From Streptomyces sp. ISL-66 (lineage in GTDB: Bacteria > Actinomycetota > Actinomycetes > Streptomycetales > Streptomycetaceae), in contig NZ_JAGGOW010000004.1 in NCBI RefSeq assembly GCF_018614135.1, positions 1-51,750 of the forward strand: DNA of 51,750 bases, in the 5' to 3' direction. The translations under genes were made by a program, and so were the position numbers. Positions 18,615-25,266 of the stretch are shown in pieces (positions within the stretch are counted from its first letter, which is position 1; the number at the start of each line of letters is the position of its first letter). Under the pieces are notes generated by a model. That model had not been told where the DNA came from and did not search any database. It saw nothing but the letters and a program-made list of their open reading frames with translations.

Positions 18615-18885
18615 CGCCCCAGAGTAAGGTGCGTGACCGCGATTCGACCCTGTCCTTCCGCCCGATCCCCCCTCGTCCCCAAGCCCTAGGCCAAAGGTCG
18701 CGCCCCCGTCCGGCACACCACCCCGCACGACCCGCCGACGACCCGTCCCGCAGCCCCTTCCGACCCGCCGGACCCGCTCCCGTACCCCGAACTGTGAACG
18801 CGGCATGGCAGTCACATTGCACCCCACCCGGAACCCTTCCCCGCCCGCACCACCCCCCGTACGGTCATACCCATCACCACCACCC
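18615..18885. promoter_or_regulatory. Divergent region between the MFS gene and tRNA-Cys
   Basis: This 271-base spacer has no gene signature. It must contain the MFS promoter on the minus strand and the tRNA promoter on the plus strand. I could not place either with confidence. Confidence 0.35.
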
Positions 18886-18957
18886 AGCCGTGTGCCCGAG
18901 TGGTTGAGGGACTCGCCTGCAAAGCGAGTTACGCCGGTTCGATTCCGGTCACGGCTT
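18886..18957 (+). tRNA. tRNA-Cys (GCA)
   Basis: The full cloverleaf can be folded by eye. The acceptor stem AGCCGTG pairs perfectly with CACGGCT (18950–18956), the D stem is CCC/GGG, and the anticodon stem CTCGC/GCGAG encloses the loop CTGCAAA with anticodon GCA. The T arm is GCCGG/CCGGT around TTCGATT. The discriminator base is T (18957), the identity base expected for tRNA-Cys. CCA is not encoded. The 3' half from 18916 is the attachment site of the element downstream. Confidence 0.95.
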
Positions 18958-18958
18958 C
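18916..18958 (+). repeat. Attachment site copy 1 (attL) within the tRNA-Cys 3' half
   Basis: These 43 bases match 24480–24522 with a single mismatch (A at 18922, G at 24486). The match runs from the anticodon loop through the T arm to the end of the acceptor stem, as expected for a tyrosine-integrase element inserted into a tRNA gene. This copy belongs to the intact tRNA gene. Confidence 0.9.
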
Positions 18959-18981
18959 TGATGGCCCGACCAGCCAAAACG

Positions 18982-19015
18982 AATGGGCGGCACCCCACAC
19001 GGGGTGCCGCCCATT
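18982..19015 (+). terminator. Strong terminator supplied by the element after tRNA-Cys
   Basis: A perfect 15-bp stem (18982–18996 with 19001–19015) and loop ACAC start 25 bases after the tRNA. It lies inside the element and would replace the original terminator, now at 24529–24566. Confidence 0.82.
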
Positions 19016-19269
19016 CCTGCGTTCGTCTCAGTTCCCGTCTCAGTTGACCGGTACGAGCACGCCGGCCGCGCCCTCGCGAGCAGCGTTCGAGCGCCGTCCC
19101 GTCCGCATCGCGCGAGAACCCACAGCTGCGCCAACAAGGCCGAGCGCAGCGTGTATGAGACGGCTCGCCGCTGCGTGGCGCGCGCCAAGTAGGTTCCGCG
19201 GGGGCCCGTCACCACCGTGGCGGGCCCCTCGCCGCCTTTTCCCCTTTTGCAGCCAGCACGGAGCATCAC
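19016..19269 (+). other. Intergenic stretch with hairpin, no clear gene
   Basis: These 254 bases have no convincing gene. A plus frame ends at a TAG (19190–19192) with the plausible tail ANKAERSVYETARRCVARAK, but no start with a ribosome-binding site. A 12-bp hairpin (19201–19212 with 19217–19228, one G·U pair, loop CACC) follows and could terminate it. An eroded small gene is possible. Confidence 0.35.
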
Positions 19270-19758
19270 ATGATCACCTGCACCAAGAACGGCCAGCACA
19301 AGATCCCCGAAAACGGGCCGAACTTCCGTGGCCCGCACCCCGAGATACACCAGGCCATAGCCGCCGCCTACGAGGGCTGCACAGCCTGCACCATGGACAT
19401 GGAGCAGCGGGTCCAGTTCAACGACGACGGATTGCTCACCGCCGTCATGATGTTCATCTGGCTCGCCAGTCAGGCCCAGGTGCGCGCCTCCCAGCGCCTG
19501 GAACCCGTCAGCTGTGCGGACGAGCTGTTCCCGGGCGCGATCCTCAAGGACCTCAACCCGACGACGCGCCGCTACCTACGCAGGATCGTGCTCACGGACC
19601 TCGTCGAAGCGCCCTGCGGGCTAATGGCCCGCCAGCCCGACGGCAACGAGATCGTCGAGGTCATTACGTCCGCCAGCGTCGGCGAGCGCTACGTCCTGTG
19701 GCAGGAAGCCCTCTCCGGGGCCGTCGGCATCGTAATGATGGAAACCTTCCGCATCTGA
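19270..19758 (+). CDS. Hypothetical protein, 162 aa, element cargo
   Basis: An intact 162-residue frame from ATG 19270, with ACGGAG 6–11 bases upstream. The protein looks soluble. Its first 70 residues include a Cys pair (EGCTACTMDM) and a stretch VQFNDDGLLTAVMMFIWLAS. The rest has mixed α/β character (IVEVITSASVGERYVLWQEALSGAVGIVMMETFRI). I recognise no family. GC content is closer to the host than that of the later cargo genes. It is the first gene inside the left attachment site and has no obvious partner, because the integrase remnant runs in the opposite direction. Confidence 0.72.
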   Translation: MITCTKNGQHKIPENGPNFRGPHPEIHQAIAAAYEGCTACTMDMEQRVQFNDDGLLTAVMMFIWLASQAQVRASQRLEPVSCADELFPGAILKDLNPTTRRYLRRIVLTDLVEAPCGLMARQPDGNEIVEVITSASVGERYVLWQEALSGAVGIVMMETFRI

Positions 19759-19919
19759 TCCCGCGCCCGCCCCTGGACACCCGACCTGACCGCACGGCCG
19801 CGGCAGAACGGCCCGTTTGGGATACACGGGCCGCAGGGTCTCTGCCGCTGACTGCTGGTACGCCTCACCAGAGCGTGTGGGCTTGACCTGTCTGCCCGTC
19901 TGCTTACCCTTCGCGCCGC

Positions 19920-20600
19920 TCAGGGGATTTCGCCGCCGTCATCGTCCGGCCGCTCCGCCGTGGTCTTCCAGATCAGCCCGTCGACCTGCCGCGCCACATC
20001 GGTACGCACCGGGTCGACCATGTGCTGGTACCGCGCCGCCATGGCCGTGGTCGACCACCCCATGAGGCCCATCACGGCCCGCTCCGGCCCCCCGAGGATG
20101 AGCAGCACCGTGGCGGCCGTATGGCGCGCGTCGTGCAGACGCCCGTCCCGAACCTTCGCCTCCACCAGCAGGGCCTTCCACTCTGCCCAGTCCCTACGGA
20201 TGCGACGGGCTGCCCCCGCGCTCGTCGGGGAAGACCCAGCCGCCTTCCACCCCGTGCTTCCCCGCGGCGTCCCGCTCCGCGTCCTGTGCCTTGCGGTGGT
20301 CCCGGAGCAGATCAACGAGCTGGTCCGGAAGCCCTACCGCGCGGCGGCCGGCACGCGACTTGGTGCTGGAAGTCTCCGGATTGGTGCGTCGCTTCTCCGG
20401 GCAGTACCCGGCCTTGCGCCCGCAGGGGTCGGTGCACCCGTGCGCGTACTGTGGCCGGCGGCGGCTGCGGCGGACCACTAGGAACCCACCCTCAAGGTCC
20501 ACGTCCTCCCATTTCAGGGCCAGCACCTCCCCCTGACGCAGTCCGAGGGCGAGCGCGACCGCCCAACGCGCGGAGTTCCGCCGCCAGGCGTGGTGTGGAG
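19920..20600 (-). pseudogene. int: Tyrosine-recombinase integrase, 5'-truncated and frameshifted
   Basis: The catalytic domain of a pSAM2-type integrase is readable in two frames. From about 20600 down to 20196: ARWAVALALGLRQGEVLALKW (first catalytic Arg), a Cys-rich insert (HGCTDPCGRKAGYC) and KSRAGRR (Lys), ending at an in-frame TAG. From about 20200 down to 19920 in another frame: RRDWAEWKALL, LHDARHTAA (His-x-x-Arg), MGWSTTAMAARYQHM (Trp and nucleophile Tyr). The shift is at VFPDERGGSPSHP/RRDW near 20196. The N-terminal DNA-binding half is absent; upstream the sequence changes into an HD-domain gene remnant. The product cannot be functional, so excision is not expected without help. Confidence 0.85.
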
Positions 20601-21005
20601 CCCGTCCGGCGTCGTCGTCATGTCGCAGAACAGCAGTGCATCCACGAGTTCGGGGCGTTCCAGCTCGAACTCGCTCTCCAACTCCTGCCTGAGCCCTCAC
20701 TCCTCGGCCTCCAGAAGCGCGCAGGAGTGATGAGCCACGAGACGGACGACCCGGTCATCCGCACCTTCCTGCTCACGGAGGAACCGGGCCCCGTCCAACG
20801 GATGGAATCCGGTCGAGGCAAGGCTCGGCGAGTAGCCGATGTCGTGGAGCACCGCGGCTGCTTCCAGCAGCTCCGCGTCGGCGCTAAGGATCGGGCCCAG
20901 GGAGCGGGCACCCTCAGCGACTCCGAGCGAGTGCACCCAGCGCCGCGGCAGCGGATCGGACAGCAGCGATTCGGAGAGCGAGTACGCCCACGTAGTCAGT
21001 CCCAT
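20600..21005 (-). pseudogene. HD-domain hydrolase remnant with a nonsense codon
   Basis: Starting at ATG 21005, the protein reads MGLTTWAYSLSESLL … AAAVLHDIGYSP … FHPLDGARFLRE … RLVAHHSCALLEAEE and then meets TGA (20697–20699). The same frame continues as GLRQELESEFELERPELVDA and LLFCDMTTTPDG, which is the normal continuation of this family (related proteins have Arg here), so TGA probably arose from CGA. The homology stops near 20600 where the integrase fragment begins. HD (LHDIGYSP) and HH motifs are intact. Such proteins pair with GntR regulators in actinomycete elements, as here. Loss of about the last 30–40 residues is inferred. Confidence 0.8.
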
Positions 21006-21016
21006 GACGGCCAAGG

Positions 21017-21385
21017 CTACGGCCGACTGGTGGGAGTGGGGAGGGCGCGTACCGTGCGCCCCTTGCCGTGGACGGTATCGAGCAACGCCGTCCCTTCCAT
21101 CTGGGCAAGGGCACGGCGTACCGCTGTGCGGGATACGCCGAAGCCCTCGCAGAGCTTCGCCTCGGACGGGTAGGTATCGCCGATCGCGAGGGACTCCTCT
21201 GCGAACACATCGATCATTCGCTCCGCGAGAGACCGCCGGTCGCCGCCTCGGGCGACGCGCCAGCCGAGCCCGGGGGCTGATTCAGCACGCCCTCGGCTTC
21301 GAGCACCTTTAGCGCTCGACGGATCGTGTTGCGGGCGACACCGTGCGCGCGGACGAGATCACCCTCTTCGTCAGGCGAGATGGGG
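21017..21385 (-). pseudogene. GntR-type regulator remnant with a one-base frameshift
   Basis: Two winged-helix segments are readable. The first is EGDLVRAHGVARNTIRRALKVLEAEGVLNQPP (about 21375–21283). After a shift at a C/G run near 21275 the frame continues GLGWRVARGGDRRSLAERMIDV, then SLAIGDTYPSEAKLCEGFGV SRTAVRRALAQMEGTALLD … VHGKGRTVRALPTPTSRP and stops at 21017. Restoring one G joins both. The N-terminus before EGDLV is missing; the opposite-strand gene at 21380 starts there. The HD remnant starts 11 bases after its stop, so the two were an operon. Confidence 0.75.
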
Positions 21386-21496
21386 CTCCTTGAGATAGCC
21401 GTGCTCGCAGTAGTCCTTGCGTTCGCGGTGGGAATCTCCTCTTCGCTCTCACTGAGGTTGTGGGAAATGCTTGGGCAGCATATTCGTCAGCGCTGA
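21380..21496 (+). pseudogene. 5' segment of a split membrane protein gene (38-aa frame with TM helix)
   Basis: ATG 21380 opens a frame with an immediate hydrophobic helix (LEIAVLAVVLAFAVGISSSL) and ends at TGA 21494–21496. The next frame (from 21460) continues with a second hydrophobic helix. A natural two-helix N-terminus would be obtained by one base change near 21465. I therefore read this as the start of a broken gene that continues to 22486. AGGCGAG lies directly upstream. A genuine 38-aa membrane peptide is the alternative. Confidence 0.5.
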
Positions 21497-21879
21497 TTAC
21501 GCTGGTATGCCTGGCCTACGTGAGCCATAGGCGCGTCAACGACCGCAACCTCAGCGTCAATGTCAAGTCGGTATTTATGGTTGATGCCGACAATAACATC
21601 CTGGGGATGCGGGGATACCGTGCCGCCTTAGATCTGGCGTCCCATCTCGGAGCCGCATTTGCCGAAAACCCCGCCCTACGGCGCCAATGGGACCGTGAGC
21701 CTCTCTCGTCCATGTGGCGCGAAGTCGATGGCCGCTACGGCCCTCACCCCGTGGCGAGTGCTCGACTACTCCGAGAGGCGTTCGAGTATGTAGCCATCGA
21801 GCGGCTTTGCGTCCACCTGTCCGACTATTTTAAATGGGATGAGCGTCCGGGCGGGCGACCTGCGCGGCTATCAGCGTAA
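21460..21879 (+). CDS. Middle segment of the split membrane protein, unknown family
   Basis: A frame of 139 codons from GTG 21460. It contains a membrane helix (SALITLVCLAYVSHRR) and a soluble part (LSVNVKSVFMVDADNNILGM … AAFAENPALRRQWDREPLSS … AFEYVAIERLCVHLSDYF). After LSDYF the frame degenerates (KWDERPGGRPARLSA) while the +2 frame from about 21830 continues sensibly (NGMSVRAGDLRGYQRNDIPD). Removing one A from the AAA at 21832–21834 gives LSDYFNGMSVRAGDL. I infer one original gene with two compensating frameshifts. GC is about 47% at 21541–21600. No family recognised. Confidence 0.5.
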   Translation: MGNAWAAYSSALITLVCLAYVSHRRVNDRNLSVNVKSVFMVDADNNILGMRGYRAALDLASHLGAAFAENPALRRQWDREPLSSMWREVDGRYGPHPVASARLLREAFEYVAIERLCVHLSDYFKWDERPGGRPARLSA

Positions 21880-22486
21880 CGACATTCCCGATGTCCTACT
21901 TTCTAATCGCTTCCTGGAACTCTTTTCGCGCGACATGTCGGATAGAGACGGATTTAGGCCTAGCGATGGGACATCGGACCGCGGCGAGGTCGTCGTGGCC
22001 TTTAACGGCGACCATTATTTTCATAGATTCGAGTTGACTCTTCCCGCAGACAGCTCTATCAAAGGAAATCCTGACGGATCTCTCGCAATTTCAGGTCCAG
22101 CATTTGACATGGGGATGTCCGTGCGTTTCGAGGGGATGGCGGAAAGCATTCCTGCGGAGTATATGACGGAATACGTGAACGTATATCCGACATTGGTGCG
22201 CGAGTACGAAGTTGAGCTGGGCTTGACCGTATCTGTTCGCCGCTCACTTATCTTCGGGGGAAGGCGCTGGCGTTACCACCTATGGATTGATTCGTTCGCT
22301 CATGAGATGAGTAAGTCATTCGACTTCAAAAGCCACTTGGCGGACATGAACTGGCCGATGGTTTCAGCGATGCTGCACTGTATGAGGCAGAGGCCGTCCC
22401 AAGACGAAGGCCCCGCTGAGGCAATCACGGTCGCTGCACCGCCAACCCCTGTGCCGGATCGGGCCGAGGTTCGGTCGGAGGAGTAA
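21839..22486 (+). CDS. Hypothetical protein, 215 aa, C-terminal segment of the split gene
   Basis: An open frame from ATG 21839 encoding 215 residues. It begins MSVRAGDLRGYQRNDIPDVL, then a β-rich part (EVVVAFNGDHYFHRFELTLP, AISGPAFDMGMSVRFEGMAE, ELGLTVSVRRSLIFGGRRWRYHLWIDSF). It ends in an acidic, Pro-rich tail. No ribosome-binding site precedes the ATG. The start lies inside the end of the upstream frame, so translation would need coupling or a frameshift. GC is well below host level. I do not recognise the fold; a membrane-anchored sensor or effector with an N-terminal helical hairpin is only a guess. Confidence 0.6.
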   Translation: MSVRAGDLRGYQRNDIPDVLLSNRFLELFSRDMSDRDGFRPSDGTSDRGEVVVAFNGDHYFHRFELTLPADSSIKGNPDGSLAISGPAFDMGMSVRFEGMAESIPAEYMTEYVNVYPTLVREYEVELGLTVSVRRSLIFGGRRWRYHLWIDSFAHEMSKSFDFKSHLADMNWPMVSAMLHCMRQRPSQDEGPAEAITVAAPPTPVPDRAEVRSEE

Positions 22487-22569
22487 CACTCGTCCGCAAT
22501 AAGGGCTCCGGCACAGGCCAGGGGCACGCTAGACAGCTTAGGAAATCCATAAGGAAGAGAAAAATCCCC

Positions 22570-22971
22570 TTGGCGGCCACCTCGATACTGCAGGAGGGTG
22601 GAAATATACGGGCTCGGGCCGAGCCCGGCGCGCTGGCCCGCAACCCGGTTTCGCTTGCCCAGCCGGCAGCGAAGTTGGCGGGGATTCACCACTCGGACGG
22701 TGAGGGCGCCCGCCGTGTGTACGTGGACGGGACGATCCTGCGCCTTGCTCGCCCGGAGCGCGATCTCCACATGTTCCTTCGACGCGTGCAACTGCCCGAC
22801 TGGGAAGACGTGGACATCACGGACGCCGGCTCTTCCGGTGGGAGGGCGGGGGCCCTGAGACGTGGGCGGACTGACGGCTGCCAACGCCGCCAGGCGATGC
22901 CCCGCGAACGAACCATGCCCGAGACATCGCGACGGTGTCACCCGGAGGAAGAAATAAGGTTCACTGTATAA
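22570..22971 (+). CDS. Doubtful ORF, possible gene fragment
   Basis: A TTG-started frame of 133 codons with a weak upstream GGAAG. Only the middle (GIHHSDGEGARRVYVDGTIL RLARPERDLHMFLRRVQLPD) has codon use like a real Streptomyces gene. The beginning and the Arg-rich end look non-coding, and the end overlaps the convergent gene by 34 bases. I read it as a fragment of an unknown gene in the element. The 83 bases between 22487 and 22569 hold nothing recognisable. Confidence 0.25.
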   Translation: MAATSILQEGGNIRARAEPGALARNPVSLAQPAAKLAGIHHSDGEGARRVYVDGTILRLARPERDLHMFLRRVQLPDWEDVDITDAGSSGGRAGALRRGRTDGCQRRQAMPRERTMPETSRRCHPEEEIRFTV

Positions 22972-23423
22972 TTCGCCTCGAACTTGCGCTCATCGTCTTC
23001 ATATTGGGCTCTATACGACCACGGGAAATCGAAAAATCCTTCGAGGTCGACAAAGAACACCTTTTTTCGACCTGCAAAATAGAAAGTTTCATTGGATCCG
23101 CCAGTGGTCACCATGTGTTGCCAAAGGCTGCTGTCAATCATTAGCATCTGATTAAAACCGCCACTCTCCAATGCGTCGAAGTGGAAAATGGAGAGGCGTT
23201 GTGTGGAATTATATGTCAGGCTCTTTCCTGGCTTGATGGACAGTACCCCACTCTCATGGATCGGCTTTCCCGCTTCTACGTAATAGAGGAGCCCGGATTG
23301 AAATGTTTGCCCTGGGTCTTTCACGCGAACTGAGCGAGCAGATATACCGCCATATGGGGATACCGAACGCGTTCCCGTGTTGGTGATGCTTGCCAGCGTA
23401 ACATCAATGATTTTTTCGGCCAT
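22938..23423 (-). CDS. Low-GC orphan cargo gene, 161 aa
   Basis: An intact frame from ATG 23423 with GGGGAG 8 bases upstream. Local GC is about 45% (counted at 22981–23040), the most foreign-looking gene in the window. The protein is cytoplasmic-looking with no signal or membrane helix. It appears β-rich: IIDVTLASITNTGTRSVSPY GG, VKDPGQTFQSGLLYYVEAGK, GVLSIKPGKSLTYNSTQRLS, then an aromatic C-terminus (KKVFFVDLEGFFDFPWSYRAQ). I recognise no family. It is monocistronic and faces the doubtful ORF. It could be a structural, binding or effector protein brought by the element. Confidence 0.75.
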   Translation of the reverse strand: MAEKIIDVTLASITNTGTRSVSPYGGISARSVRVKDPGQTFQSGLLYYVEAGKPIHESGVLSIKPGKSLTYNSTQRLSIFHFDALESGGFNQMLMIDSSLWQHMVTTGGSNETFYFAGRKKVFFVDLEGFFDFPWSYRAQYEDDERKFEANYTVNLISSSG

Positions 23424-23833
23424 GATATTTTCTCCCCGCGCTTTCCAGATCAGTTGAGCCTCGAAAACCGCCCTTCCACTAGACATGGCGCACCCCGCCG
23501 GTGCGCCCGAATACGGAGCAGTGGCGGCAGTCGGGTGTGCGCGGGCGTCGACGCTCCTGGGGGGGAGGTGCGTCACGATCCGAATTGTGGGACCTGTGTT
23601 CGCCGTACTCCCATGCAATCCCCGGATCTGAACCCACGCAACTCGTGAAATCAACCTGTAGGCGGCATTACTTGAGGACAGGGCGCCCTGTAGGGGGTCA
23701 CATAGTTGACATTTATGGGGGCTGCAGGCGCGTGGCTGTTGGCACCCGTCAGAGCCACGTTTAGCGCCAGTCCTCACCGGTCGCTGCTGGACCCAAGGCG
23801 GCTGAGTGGCGTCGGCTTGAAGCCCGCGATACG
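23424..23833. other. 410-base intergenic region inside the element
   Basis: No gene is convincing here. It should contain the promoter of the minus-strand cargo gene at 23423. A perfect 8-bp hairpin (23487–23494 with 23500–23507) is present. Codon use in all frames is mixed. Confidence 0.4.
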
Positions 23834-24205
23834 ATGACAGTGGAGGAGTTCAACGCACTCCCCTGGGGGAGGGATTCAGAGCACTCAACGCTTTGGAGCA
23901 TTGCCATGAACGCCAAAGCTAGCTGCGGGCCGCAGAGTGACCCCGAGTTCTTCGCCGCACTCGACAAACTGTTCGCCCAGTATCCCGAGGCCGCCGACAA
24001 GTACGCCATCAAATGCATGACCCTGGAACTCGACATCCTAAAGATCGACTTCAGGAAGCAAGTAGGCGTGGCCCGCATCGAAGACGGCCGCCTCATCACG
24101 GAATACGTCGACCGAGACCCCGCGCGCAGCGCCGACTGCTGCACATTTTGGCACGGCGAATGCATCCTGGAATGTGACCCCCCATGGCTAGGAGAACCGC
24201 ATTAG
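23834..24205 (+). CDS. Hypothetical protein, 123 aa, element cargo
   Basis: A frame from ATG 23834 to 24205 with protein-like composition: FFAALDKLFAQYPEAADKYA IKCMTLELDILKIDF, then ARIEDGRLITEYVDRDP. The C-terminus is rich in Cys and His (SADCCTFWHGECILECDPPW), possibly a metal site. ATG 23834 has no ribosome-binding site. ATG 23906 in the same frame has GGAG 7 bases upstream and would give 99 residues; either may be right. I recognise no family. It is the last gene before the right attachment site. Confidence 0.6.
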   Translation: MTVEEFNALPWGRDSEHSTLWSIAMNAKASCGPQSDPEFFAALDKLFAQYPEAADKYAIKCMTLELDILKIDFRKQVGVARIEDGRLITEYVDRDPARSADCCTFWHGECILECDPPWLGEPH

Positions 24206-24479
24206 GGGGACTAAAGCTGCCGCGCTCCCGGCCTTCAGACAGAATTCGTCAAGCAGCCAACCCACAGCGGCGCGGCCAGGCCAAGGAGCTGCCAGGCTTT
24301 CTGGCCTGCGAACGCCTGGCCAGCACTGCCTGGGTTCTGCCCGCCGTCGCAGTTTCCGTCTCGTTCATGCTGTGCGCGGCCGTACATGCTCGTTCATGCA
24401 CCTCCGGTGATCGCTGGTCCCGTACGGGACCGTACGTCCATGAACACGTCCGGATCAGGTTCTACCTATCACGGACAAA
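24206..24479. promoter_or_regulatory. Right-end arm region of the element with repeats
   Basis: These 274 bases before attR have no gene. They contain an 11-bp direct repeat CTCGTTCATGC at 24360–24370 and 24389–24399, an inverted copy of its core (CATGAAC, 24439–24445), and a 16-bp palindrome GGTCCCGTACGGGACC at 24416–24431. They are candidates for integrase or excisionase arm-binding sites of the former attP. Confidence 0.5.
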
Positions 24480-24522
24480 CCTGCAGAGCGAGTTACGCCG
24501 GTTCGATTCCGGTCACGGCTTC
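24480..24522 (+). repeat. Attachment site copy 2 (attR)
   Basis: A 43-base copy of the tRNA-Cys 3' half, one mismatch to 18916–18958. It lacks the 5' half, so it is not a tRNA gene. It marks the right end of the element. Confidence 0.9.
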
Positions 24523-24528
24523 CACGAC

Positions 24529-24566
24529 GAAGGCCGCTCAGGGGAAGGTTCCCCCGAGCGGCCTTC
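24529..24566 (+). terminator. Probable original terminator of tRNA-Cys, now beyond attR
   Basis: A perfect 11-bp stem GAAGGCCGCTC (24529–24539) / GAGCGGCCTTC (24556–24566) with a nested GGGGAA/TTCCCC stem in the loop. It sits 6 bases after attR. It could also serve the lipoprotein gene ending at 24598 on the other strand. Confidence 0.7.
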
Positions 24567-24597
24567 TCTGCCGTCCGGCAGCGCTCGGCCCGCTACG

Positions 24598-25266
24598 TCA
24601 CGACCTCGGGAGGGCAGCGGCCCCGTCGGGCAGTCCGCCGTTGTTCTCGCATCTGGACTCTTTGGCGATCGCACGCGCGGCGGAGTGGGCGAGGACGAGG
24701 TAGTCCTCACCCAGCGCGGCGTCACCCTTGCTGTTTTGGTATTGGTCCGTGTACAAGGCCGTGATCCGCAGCGGCATGTCGTGTGTGGAACCGACACGAG
24801 TACTCACGCAGTCGAAAGCCACGCCTCGTTCTTTGTCAGCGCGCGTCACCCGAACCCCCGTCCGCGCAGTTCCCGGAGTGCCGGCGTTCCCACTCTCGGC
24901 AGCGACGCGGATCTCTCCCACCCGCCTCCCGCTGCCCACGATTCCGGTGACGGTACACACAGGAGCAGTGAACTCCCGGACCTTCGCCCCAGCGCGGTAC
25001 GTCTCCTCCAGCGCCTTGCCCATCGCCGTGACACCGACGGTCTGCGCGTCGTCATTGACCAGATCCGAGGACTGCAGCACGTGCATCAGCGCCTCACCGG
25101 CGGCGTCCGTGATCAGCCCGGGGCATGCCTCCGTCAGATCCACTTCCGGACTCTTGACCGAACGCGATGCCTTCGACTCGGGATCTGACGTGGTGCATCC
25201 CGCGACCAGGGCCACGAGTACCGCGAGTGCCGCGACGCGGGCGGTGGAAACCGTCAGGACGCGCAC
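24598..25266 (-). CDS. Lipoprotein at the end of the type VII secretion-like operon
   Basis: A 222-residue protein with a lipoprotein signal: hydrophobic VAALAVLVALVAGC, so the lipidated Cys is at about residue 24. The mature domain (SPEVDLTEACPGLITDAAGE … VREFTAPVCTVTG … RGVAFDCVSTRVGS) contains four Cys that may form two disulfides. No named family was recognised. GTG 25266 is preceded by GGGGG at 5 bases, and a 21-codon frame overlaps it from upstream. It follows the DUF6571 gene by 118 bases, so it is probably the last gene of the secretion-linked operon. Confidence 0.82.
   Translation of the reverse strand: MRVLTVSTARVAALAVLVALVAGCTTSDPESKASRSVKSPEVDLTEACPGLITDAAGEALMHVLQSSDLVNDDAQTVGVTAMGKALEETYRAGAKVREFTAPVCTVTGIVGSGRRVGEIRVAAESGNAGTPGTARTGVRVTRADKERGVAFDCVSTRVGSTHDMPLRITALYTDQYQNSKGDAALGEDYLVLAHSAARAIAKESRCENNGGLPDGAAALPRS

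Larger units (their letters stand above)
18959..24522. mobile_element. Decayed integrative element (AICE-like) inserted in tRNA-Cys
   Basis: The 5.6-kb segment between the two att copies carries a tyrosine-recombinase pseudogene of the type found in actinomycete integrative and conjugative elements (pSAM2-like). It also has GntR and HD-domain pseudogenes on the same strand and several orphan genes. Base composition falls to about 45–47% GC in counted stretches (22981–23040 and 21541–21600), far below the chromosome. No replication initiator, FtsK-like transfer protein, excisionase or spread gene was recognised. Lack of a working integrase suggests it is fixed in place. Confidence 0.82.

Noticed and set aside
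18983..19192. Plus-strand ORF right after tRNA-Cys
   Set aside because: Its start lies within the terminator hairpin and it has no ribosome-binding site. Only the tail looks protein-like, so I list it only as a possible eroded gene.
21460..21879. Programmed ribosomal frameshifting to join the three cargo frames
   Set aside because: I saw no classic slippery heptamer with a following pseudoknot at either junction; mutation or sequencing error is simpler given the surrounding pseudogenes.
24480..24522. Second tRNA-Cys gene
   Set aside because: Only the anticodon loop to acceptor 3' half is present; no 5' acceptor strand or D arm precedes it. It is an attachment-site copy.
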